This document shows positions 44,901-56,900 of a DNA stretch of 64,000 nucleotides, in pieces; position 1 is the first letter of the stretch; the number at the start of each line of letters is the position of its first letter. A program made the position numbers and the translations under genes. Source of the stretch: Branchiostoma floridae (taxonomy: Eukaryota > Chordata > Leptocardii > Amphioxiformes > Branchiostomatidae); assembly GCF_000003815.2 (NCBI RefSeq), contig NC_049990.1, positions 20,256,218-20,320,217 on the forward strand, in the 5' to 3' direction. The notes under the pieces are model-generated. The model saw only the letters and a program-made list of their open reading frames with translations. It was not told the DNA's origin and did no database searches.

Positions 44901-47900
44901 GGCCCTTCCTTCGTCTCGGAAACAGACGTGTGGTTGGATAAAAGATAAAAAACATTGCCAAAATACAGCATAGCCTGGTTACATAACTGTTAAGTGAGTT
45001 TAAGTCCCCATCCAGACGTGTCAGATGGATAAAAAATAGAAGAATTTGGCCAAATAGGGAGAAAGTTGCCATGGGATTTTAGTCTCTTGCAGTCTATCCA
45101 GCTATCCGCCGGCCGGTCAGTTCACTCATAGGCCAATTATAAACTCCAAATAGAATTTTATTCCTAACTTGGCCAAACTTGAGTCTCCTATTACTATTCG
45201 GCTAGACCTGAGTCTGGTAGAGACTATAAACTGTTCCAGGGCCAACATAGGCCAATTCCAAAGCCCCCCTTTCCGTTAGACTCTGACAAACATAGAGATT
45301 GGGCGTCTTCTCTTAGCCTGGATCCCGGCCTTTTAGCGTTACTCCACTCTATTGAACATAGAACTTGTCTTTCGTCAATGTGAAACAACTTGGCCACTTG
45401 TGATAGTCAACGACCGTTTCCTGACGATACTGAAACACACTTTACAGGGAACGGCCGTCAATGAAAGGGTTTCTATTAGTGAATGAGTGCTCCCTTTTAT
45501 AGAGGGGAGCGTCAGTAATTCCTATGGGACAGTAAGGCCGTATCTAATAGAGTACTCCTATGGATCGGATTTATCTCTTTTCGAAACCCTTGGTTGGCAT
45601 GACGATAATATTAAACGTACGGTGATACTGTATATATTTATAGCACAGCTGTCAAGATGTTTAATTACGTCCCTACGTTAGGACGTGAAAAGCTGTCAGA
45701 AGGCTTATCAATATTGAAAGTTAAGCTCGAAAGCGAGCCGTAATATTCAATATACCTGTCAGTCATACCGTAACGGTATTTCTGGAGTTTTGCTGTACGT
45801 AAAAACGGAATTGTTGAATTGTAAAGCCATTTGATTCAAAGATAAGCAAAAGCAAAGATAATACATTAGATACATATATAGAAATAGATAGATACAGATA
45901 TACTTGAAAAGTTTTAGTCCAAGCGTTAACTAGATACAAAAAAAGCATTATGAACCGTACGTACCTTTTTTTAACAAGAGATGTTAGCAGTATATGAATA
46001 TGCATGTAGAACATTCTTGGTACGACTATATATATATATATTACAGCAACTCAGCAAGCAAAAAGTGTCAATGAAAAATCATATTTTTCACCACATGATT
46101 CCAAAAATGTTATCCTTTTTCTAGATTGATAATGTTAAATTCTGAATTTTAAATTACACAAATGTTTCATGATAAGTAATGGTACATATTTCAGCGAGCA
46201 GAAAGTATCAATGGAAAATCATTTTTGTTACTAATGTTCTTATCTTTGACGTAAAACTGTATCATCAGTTTTTAGTATCTGTTGTATCCCCAAAGGTGAC
46301 TTCTGGAGTACATCATTGACATGTTTTGACCTGATTAACCGAAAGGTCAGTGCGATAATGGCACTCCATCTTCCTCCTGTCTGCTATGTTTATAATAATC
46401 TTAATGAAAATATGGGGAAAATTAATCCACATGGAGTGGGGGAGTAATATCCACGCCTACGGCTATTGAGTGATTCGGAGTTTGTCCTTCAATGAGGAAA
46501 CTATAAGCTGCGTTTCCATATTTTCGTCTCTTCCACTATGAAACAATGGAGCTTCGACATTGAAATCCCGCGGTCGAAATCCCGCGAGAAATCACGAGAC
46601 TTTCACGCGTAGTGACCTCACATGACCTCAACAATGACCTTGGCATTAACCTTGTACTGATACGCCTTCCGGAAAGGAAATTATGGCGTATTTAATCAAC
46701 TTCAATTCCAATGTTTTGACCTTGTATTGTGATTACGATATTGGTTCTGTACAGCCAATGACAGGCGGTGTTACAACATCACAAGGTCACCCATGGGATC
46801 TATAACATTGCGACTCAATCTATTGTGACGTGTTTCTTGATTTGGTCCTTTTAAAATGACGTCACTGCCGCTCATTTTTACCCAAGATTGTTGTGTACGT
46901 CCATGTTCATTTGATAATATGGATTACCGGTCCGAAAAGAACAGACCTGTAAAAAAATCACTTTAACAGTTTCGCCGAATAGAAAATTGACAGACTTTAA
47001 TATTGACATGCGTTTTGGGGCTTACCGAAGCAAGAAAATAACAAGAGCGAAGTCGAGTAGAGTTATAGTCATTGGTACCAAGTTTCTACAATCAAGCGTA
47101 CAGATGCAGTCAGCCTTGTTTACATAAAGATAGAATTTTAAAACGCCAATGGGAGTCGGATACTCCATCAAATAGAGTCCTTGTAAGAAATTGGACCAAA
47201 TATTTTGAGTATTGCCGGCCCATTCACAAGTTTTCACAGGCAATCAGGTTCGATCTTCTGGACCTGAACCATACCTGTACCTGGATTTTCTGTGCTGATA
47301 CCCATCTCTACCAACAAAAGATTTTGAATTTTTTTATTCTTTCACATCTTATTCTTTGACTTTATATTTACTTTGACACTGTATGACATTAGTTTTGGAA
47401 GCAGACGAAAATTGATGCGCGCGCGGATGTCATCCGTAGATCTACTAGAATAAAATAAACATGGCCTTAAGAGTGTCTCAATATATTGAGTAAGCGAAGA
47501 CGAATATGGCAGCCCCGTGACTTAGATATACCGAGGAGGTTGAAGGCTTTGGACGTACGAAATTATGCACGTTGCTGTCAATTACGCTTTAAATGCTTGA
47601 AGTCATTTGCATAATTTGATTGAGCGAAAATAGCTTCACTTCAAATTAAGATTGTCGTAATTGATAGGAATTGCGTCTTTGTGACGTCAAAATTGACTCC
47701 AATAATCATAAATCCAATCGCCAGAGAATGTCAATGAATTTTTGGAATTTGACGAAATTTGCTTAAAAATTCCTTTGAAACCAGCTAATGTTCGAAGCTA
47801 TACAGTCTTTCCATGAAAAGAGTGAGTCCGCTAATATTGTGGATAGTAGGCAGCAATACGCTATACAGAGCTTGTAATAAAGCATTTTAGATAAAACATT

Positions 47901-50900
47901 GGAGCATGATCAAGTCGAAAAGAATTATTTGAGTCCTCAATATTTCTTGGTTTGTCCCGATATCTCCCATTAATTGTGTGACCCCCCATGTTAACACTGC
48001 AAGCAGACAAGGGCCGTTTTGTTGAAGAACGTTCATATAATATCATACTACTCAAGAAGAAGAAGACTATAGTATTCTGTAGTAGCCTGGATGATTGCTA
48101 CCAATGCCTACAAATGCAAACTTTTGGCCAACACATATGACCAACAAGGCAACATGTGAAACTTTGCCTCGGCCCCAAGGTAAAATCTAGCGCGGCTGGC
48201 TAGCCTTGCTAGGCGGGGTAGAAGCTTGCAATGACCGAATAATCCTAGCCTACAACGGGAGGAGACTGGCAACCAGATTAACAGTGTTGTTACACAGATA
48301 TTCTTGTTTTCTGTGAATTGTTGAGAAATTTAAAACTTTCTTGTGTTACTTCCTGCTATTTATAACTTTACGTCAGGTCTTATTATTGACTTCTTGTTCT
48401 TTAAGCTTCATTTTTTCTTGTCGAATGAGATTTATTCTGCGCAAGATGCCGGTACTTCAAATTGCACTGTATGGATTGAGGTTATTTGCAAAAGTTCCAT
48501 GCGTTAGAATTTAGAAGTATTTCATAGTTTTCCAATAATGTCGGTCGTCCAAATCCGATTAACATCCAAAACTAATCGGTAAGTTCATGTTATTTGGAGT
48601 CAAGTTAGTGATTTCGGTCTGCGGTTGTTTCGATTTTGGTCAGTCTCAATCAATTCTCCTGGAATTTGGAAGGGTCGTGATTACATTCCCGGAACGGCGG
48701 GCGTCTCCGGGTTATTACCTCAGTAATAATTGACAAACCCAGGAGATGAAACCGATTCATCTTCTCGCTTGTGACGTAGGAAGTGACGTCAGGACCCGAG
48801 GACAAGCAGACCGCCGGTTGCTGAAGAAACTTTGCTCGAAAAACGTTGAACAAAGTTTCCACAACTCTCGCTAGAATGAATGAATCACAGCCGCGTGCCA
48901 GTGAATACGGTACATTTGAGATGTACTGCAACGGTCGTGTGGTGTACATAACGATTTATTTCTGCAGTGAATGAATGAATGAATGAATGGTATTTTTCCT
49001 GTTAAACCTTATAGTATTGCAACTGAATTATATTTTACTTACAACGAGTTAAAATTCGATCGCATGACAGTTAAAAACATTCCGTTCCAATAAAGGACAC
49101 AGACGTTTTGCATTTGATTTGAGTAGTTGATTGTAATTGCGTTGCGTAAATACAGAGAAAACAATTATGCAGCCAATAATGGATAAGATATTCCTTATTC
49201 CTGCAGTGTTGTGCCTACAACATTTTCTCCTGTTAAAGGTTGAAGCATGAAATGCAGTGTGTCTGTGTTATTTTTTTTAGTCAAAGCGCATTTTAAGCAT
49301 AATAGATTCAAAATATTGCATGTTATTACCTTGTCTCTTCTTCAGCAACTTGGGTGGGAGGAGGCTATATAAACGGAACAGCGGAAGTGATCTTTGACCC
49401 TGCGCAGGGATTTATCTGGTGTCAGGCGCCTTTTGGGTATGCCATCAGTCTCGTCATAGGTAAGTCCGTTAGCACCATTCAACAAAAATCCCAAATAATT
49501 ACAAATCTTTTAAAACACTGAAACAGTACAGAAAGACTGCTCATAGATTGATAACATAAAAACGCAAAGAAAATTACTATTTGATATTTAACAAACGATA
49601 AAACATTTTAGTTTTCAGTACATGCTGCTCTTAAATTGAAGGGAATATATTTTCTTTGCAAGGATAACTCAGTAACGTTATTTCCTTTTGGAAAAATGGA
49701 ATTTCCATTCCATGTTGATCAGATGTCATCCTTTCATGGTCCTAGCCATGGTACACTGACACATTACAGGCTAACAGTACTTGGGATTCATGAATGTAAA
49801 AAAAATGCTGTCAAAAGTCACCTACCTTAGTTTTAGTCCATTAAAATTCAAAGTAGCAGAGTTGTCCGACATCTACTCGTAATCGGAACATTTCATACGG
49901 TGCGACATGTTTAGAAAATGGACTAAAGCAAACTTGGAGCCTTTGACCCTCTTCACTACTTCCAAACAACATAAAAACACCAAACTTCGAAATATGAGCC
50001 TACGGACACCACAAAATTTTTTCGACACAATGTATAGGTAAATCCAAAGTACCAACATATCCCAAGAAAAAGCTACTAGGCTAAAAGTGTGACCTCTTCC
50101 ATTGCGTGGAAATGGTGATCTTTACCCTCAATGATCTCTCGCTGGAAGGGGCTACTGATTGGGCCCCCTCCTCGAGACCGATAAACGGTTGATTAGGAAA
50201 TCCTAAGTGCATCTCTATAATGGTTCTATCTGAATGTTTGCACAGGAGGACTTTTCTTCGCCAAGAAGATGCGGGCAGCGGGATACGTGACGATGTTGGA
50301 CCCGTTCCAGCAGCGGTACGGAGACAGAATGGGCGGGCTGCTCTTCATCCCCGCTCTGCTGGGGGAAGTCTTCTGGTCCGCCGCCATATTGTCCGCTCTG
50401 GGTAGGTCACAACAGAGAATACACCTTTCTCACGCTGCGGCCATGATAGATCGAAAACGAAGTCAATGAGGTAAACAGACAAAACTTATTCATAAAACCA
50501 GCTCCCATTAAGTTTTCCTCCAAATCACACAAGTTTTCACAAATTATAAGTTCAAATTATAAATATTATGACTTGTGTTATGCACCGAAAGATGTAGCAA
50601 TTTATAGTAGCGTAGACTGATCCCATAGTCCATTAAGAGATGCAAAATAAAATTTGAAAATTAAAAAAAAATAATGCAAATGTTTGACGGACATGCAGTC
50701 ATTCTCGGATGGTCAATTTCCTAACTGCCATGCTACCATCGGTGATGATGATGAACAGTCTTTTGTTTGCCACATTGAACTCGTTTTCGATCTATCATGG
50801 CCGCTGCGCGAGAAAGGTGTATTCTAGAATCTTAGAAAGAAGAGCGTCAACATGCCTGGGTAGCGTGCTTTATGAAAACATCAAAATAGAATAAAAATCA

Positions 50901-53900
50901 TACATTCAGACATTTTTTTTTTCTTTTACTTGCAGGAGCGACGCTGAAAGTTGTCTTGGAGCTGGAGATTAACACGGCAGTCATCATCTCAGCAGCCATT
51001 GCCGTCTTCTACACCTTATTTGGGGGGCTGTACTCAGTGGCTTATACTGACGTCGTACAGCTTATTTGCATATTTCTAGGTCTGGTAAGTAGATCTCTGA
51101 TACCTATACTAACAGTGTAATGATTAGTCTTGAGGATTGTTGTACTATTGTAGTCAAGCTCATGACATGCACATCAGCGGTTACGAAGCATAAGGAGGTA
51201 AGCAGCATGTGTACATTACACAAGGTACTCCTTGCCAGGGAGCCGTCTTTATTGTACAGTAGACTACATTTGGTATCGGGCCAGCATAGTTATCATACAA
51301 GACACGCGGCACGGCAAAACTTAAGAACTGAAAAACCAAAAACAAACAGCCTGAAAAAATCCTTCACATATAGAGCAGCATCAGATTGGAACAAAGTATC
51401 ACATGAGCTGCAAACTGCGAACACATCCAGGAATTTCAGACGGCAGCTGGTGAAACATATGCGAGACTTAGCTAAAGACACATGAGGGGCTTGATGATTT
51501 TTTGGATAAGGCACATGCGTTTTGTTTAATGATTTTTATTGACATGTTGTATGTGTGTATGTTGCAAACTGTATGTGTCCAAGTATTATGTGTATTACTC
51601 GTTACTCGAAGATTAGTTGTTGCATTGAATGTTAACAACTAAAGGAGTTAAAGAACAATGAATAATAAACAAGGTTCCAAAAGGTCTCTCACTAAAATGA
51701 ACACGGGACCCGGTAACAAAGAGACGCTTTGACGGAAGGGAACACCGAGGACGGTTACCTCTGGTATCTGGCAGTCCACCGGGACAAATTTGTAGCTACG
51801 GAGCCCGGCTGTGGCTACATACCTGACGGTCACTTTTGCAATTGGGACCTTAGTCTAGTTGGTGTCAATGAAGTTGAGTTTTGTTTTTCATTCGACTTCT
51901 TTTTCCTTCTGCGCGTTCCCGTAAGACTAACTTCGTCAGATATGGATGCTCGTTAGTGAGTTTTTGTTTCCAGAAGATACCAGAAGATACATGGATATTG
52001 TTGCTGTTCATCTGATGACGTATTTTCTGTTTCTTTCTCACACAGTGGCTCTCTATCCCCTTCGCCCTGACGAATCCCCTGGTGACGGAAATCGGGAACA
52101 CCACCCTGACACGGCTCCTGTACACACCTGTAAACGCCTCCGTCTACAACAGAACCTTCAACGAGACAGAGACGACGGGCTGGTACGGGACGTGGGACAC
52201 CACGTACACAGGGGTGTGGATTGACTTCGCCCTGTTACTGGTGAGGTTTTAAATGCACAGATGATACATGCACTTGCCTATTGAAACAACCTTTCGCTAG
52301 TCTCTTACTCATCCGTTATACAATATTGCAAGTCTAGCTCCTGAGGTCAGTAAGCTTGCTTGAGAGTCCCACAAAAATCATATTTTTTGTAGTTGTTGAA
52401 AATGACTTTTACTGTGAAAGGGACAGTTGTTGTTAAGGTTAGCTGACCTTTATTCGTTGTGTACCTAAATTCGAATTCGTTACTTTCAACAACAGTAGAT
52501 CTTTTGAGGGAGATACGTCGATGAAGCTTTTAGTCAGTGTTCTGAACATTTGAATCTCTCAACTTTGTAATTCTCTGGGTACTACCGATTTTACGCTTAG
52601 ACTGTACCCTCAATATCCTGTTTAAATTTTTATTAAAGAAGCTATTATAGGTACACCACGAATAAAGGTCAACAAACGTCAACCGACAGGATTCTTGAAA
52701 TGGGAATGTCCATGACGCTATACCTTCTCTACTTCTCTTTACTCCCTTCTCTCTAGTCTTGCGGCGGTCTGCCGTGGCAGGTGTATTTCCAGCGGGTACT
52801 CTCCTCTAGCTCCGCCCTGCGTGCGCAGGCCCTGTCCTTTGTCGCTGCCTTCGGCTGTGTCCTCATGGCTATCCCCTCTGTCCTGATCGGAGCCATCGGT
52901 GCTTCTACTGGTAAGTTTCTTCCTTCTACCCCACTTAAATGTTTTACAACGTATCATACATGTCTGTTGTTGTTTTATCTGCTAGATGTGTGGAGGAGTT
53001 CCGTGGCAGGTGTACTTTCAGCGTGTGTTGTCCTCCAGATCAGCGGGCCGTGCGCAGTTCCTGTCGTTCACCGCTGCGATTGGCTGCGTCATCATGGCCA
53101 TTCCCGCTGTCCTGATTGGTGCGATTGGAGCCTCCACAGGTGACCCGGATGTAGATGGAACTGTCATGGCGGTGGTGGCGGTTGCTTGCTCTTCTGAGCA
53201 AATCATCTCAGCACGACTACTTTAACAGCTTCAAATCTCAATTCTCTCCTGTTCTGTTGCAGACAACTTTGATCTGAGCCCTTGTTCTACTTTTCCTTTG
53301 TTCATTTTTGTTCGTTTCGCTCTACTACAAGACTTTTAAAACTTAAATTGAGCATATCTTTCAATTTCACTGGTCTCCCTCTTATCCGTTTTTTTATGCT
53401 TCAATGGGTTTCGAGGGAATTATATTTCTGGGCGTTTTGGCCATTCAGTTATTTTGTAAAGATTTTATACTGGGCAACATTTCAAAAGCTTCATAGACAA
53501 AGACTTCTCCGCACCACGAACTTTGCCTTCTGATGAGTGTGCCTTAGGTTCCAGTTATCCAGATAACACAGTCTCCTACATGACTTATCTGTTACATTGG
53601 TGGCTGCCGATGTAACATTGCACATTTTAGACAATTTCTGTCCCAAGTCGCTCTTTTCTCCAACGCAGTCCGGTCCTATGTAGATGTTTTTTTATATACA
53701 TGTACTATAAAGGATACCACTGACATGCCACAATCCACAATACGTACCAGTTGATGTTGTATTTCTTTCCTACGACATAATATAGCTGCATGGTCTCTAC
53801 CGTAACTGTACACCATTTGTCGTACAATCGTTATCAGACCATCCTCCTACGCAGGAAAATCCAACGCGAAACCGCCTGTCTGGATATACCCTGCTTTCTC

Positions 53901-56900
53901 AACCGTCACCCTTAGTTCCTGACCACCCTGCTTATAATATAATTATTAATGAGCTTATCCTTATATATGCGAGACCCCTTTTAAAAACTGAAAGGCTTAT
54001 TCTCTGATTGGCAGCCAGTCGGTTTTGGGGGGACGTCCACAGGAACTAAGGGTGACGGTTGAGAAAGCAGGGTACGTCCAGACAGGCGGTTTTAATGTTG
54101 GATGTGCCTGCGTAGGAGGATGTATCAGACGTTCTTTTGATTTGATGTTGTCTTATCTTTTTCTTGTAGACTGGCCAGAAACAAGCTACGGCAAGGATCC
54201 TGCCGTTGAGGGAGAAGCCGGTCTGATTCTTCCTCTGGTCCTGCAGCACCTGACTCCGACGTGGGTGTCGTTCTTCGGACTTGGCGCTGTGTCAGCAGCC
54301 GTCATGTCGTCTGCAGATTCCTCCATCCTGTCAGCGAGCTCCATGTTCTCCAGGAACGTGTATAAGCTCGTCTTCCGCCAGAAGGTTTGTGGTCTTATAT
54401 TTGAGTTTTCTATGAATGGGGGTTTCTGCGTAGCCTGAAGAGATAGCCAGCCCAGATAGACAGCTCAGCCTTTTCCGTAAACCCTTTCTGCCAGGAGGAA
54501 GAAAGAAAAAGAACGCACCAGCAAAAACAATATGTTCTCTCCTTCGGGAAAACATAAATATTTTATATTTTATAAAGCTGATGATGAAATCATTTTCGGA
54601 GATTTGTTATCTGTTTCCAAACGTAAAGGTAAAGTCTTTCCCGTTCTGCATAGTGCGGCGCCTATCTCATTTTCCTTTGGGCCACACAGCAGGGTCCACT
54701 GGTAGTGGTGTAAGTTCATCGTTTATTACCTCCATGAAATGTCATGGAGGTTATATTTTACCCCGCGTTTGTCTGTGTGTGTGTCTGTGTGTGTGTCTGT
54801 GTGTAAACAAGATAACTCAAGAACGGCTGGGGGAATTGGTTTCATACTTGGTGTGTTGGTAGTGTGTGATGAAAGCTGGAAATGATTAGATTTTGGACCC
54901 CCTAGCGACTTCCCTTGGTACTGCAGCGCAACTTCCGGTTTTGCTATCTCGGTGTTCTGAACATGCTATGGTCACGATTTTATAGTGTTAGATAGCTCTT
55001 GTGCTCAGGAAGAAGTGACATAAGTTTGGGCTCCCTAGCGTCTAGTTTGGGGATAGCAGGGGCATTTTTGTCAAAAACTTCTGACGAGGATAACTCAAGA
55101 AGGGAACAACGGATTTTCATGATTTTTGGTATGTAGGTACCTTAGACAATGTTTACAAGATAAGATACTGATCATGCAAAAAAGGAGTACATTTGCATAA
55201 TTAATGAGAATATTCTATCATAGCAGTTTTTTCAATGTATCTCTTGTCCCGGACGTGATATGGTCGTGACATTTGGGTGGTAGATAGCTTTTAGCGTCAT
55301 AAAAAAGTGGGGCAAGTTTCAAGTCCCCTAACATTTAATTGTGGAACTGCAGGGGTGTTTTTGTAAAGACACTCCAAAGAGGATAACTGCAGAAAGGAAC
55401 GACGGATTGCCTGCATTTTAGGTATGCAGGTAGCTTGGGCAAAATGTTTTTTCATTTTATTCAAATGAGGACTTAATTTGCATAATTAATGAGGAAATTG
55501 TATAGTTCCATTGTTTTCAATAACTGGACCTCAATACATGTAACACAATGTTAATTATGATATTTGGAATATAAGCAGATACCAAATATGGTAATGAGGA
55601 ACTTATTTGCATAATTTATGTGAAAATTGCAAAACCACTTTATGATTAATAATGGGAATTTTATAATTGTGATATGTGTATGTTTTGTATTCCTATAAAG
55701 CAGTATGCACTGTAAAGTTGTTTGTATGACTCGGCCGGGGATCGAACTCACGACCCCCCTCTCGCGTGCAAGGCTTGTATCCTGACCGCAAACCATTGTG
55801 ACAGTTTTGATTATGTACTTTCCCATTTTTGCCGGGGCATACATTTTGAGAGATAATCTATGGGAAAGTTATAGTTAATTAAAAACCTTTTCTTTATGCC
55901 CAGGCGTCTGAGAAGGAAATCCTCTGGGTGATGCGTGCGGCCATTTTTGTGGTGGGAGCGCTGGCGACTGTCCTGGCACTGACTATAGACAGTATCTACG
56001 GTATGTTCCTTTAGATTTGATCAACTTGATAAGGCCACAGCAAGTAAATTTTATGGATCCCCTCCGAATACATCCTCTGCAGACTCCAAATTTAATGAGA
56101 GTGAAAACAACAAGATTATCAAGATTTTTAAAAAACTGTTCACCATAAACGCTGTAACGAGAATTGAAGCGACAAAACATGGCATCGTAGCCAACAACCT
56201 GATTGTGTATTCAAGAGGTGTGCAAAGTGACACAAGCGTGGTAGACTTGGTATCGCCTACCTATTTGACAACTATGACAACTACAGTCATTGGTGCCACT
56301 TTTACCATCAAACTGAACTACAGTTCTGTACTATACAGATATGGCTACATGTACCTCACTAGTGCCATTTGTATAAGTGCAATCAAGACTACAAAACGAC
56401 ATATTTTCCCATTTTGTTGGGAATTTATTTTTTTTCGAAATCAGGTGAAAATTAATGAGTGCGCTGATGTCATGCATAAAATTTACTTGCTATTACCTAA
56501 GCAGGCTACAGTATTTCACATTCTGCTAGGCAACACTGCTAGATACTAAATGTTGTTGTAGGTACCACATGTTTATGCAGAGCTGAACTGCCAGCGTCTG
56601 TGGACATGGTTTGTGTATTTCTTTGTAAGGGCGCCCGTAACCAATGCGACAATTCCGTGTACTGCAGGGCTGTGGTTCCTGTGTTCGGACCTGGTGTTTG
56701 TGATCCTGTTCCCCCAGCTGATCTGCGTGGTGTACCTGCAGTTCACCAACACGTACGGCTCTCTGTGCGGCTACATCGTGGGGATGATTCTCAGGTTATG
56801 TGGAGGGGAAACGATCATTGGTCTTCCGCCAGCCATCAAGTACGTGAACGTCGCTATCTTGTACTTTGCACATGCACAACTGCGGCGGTGCCCGTCAGGG

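Noticed and set aside
51120-51485. 121-codon ORF considered as a host gene in SLC5A7-A intron 4
   Set aside because: Its pattern matches the C-terminus of LINE reverse transcriptases. It is annotated as a mobile element.
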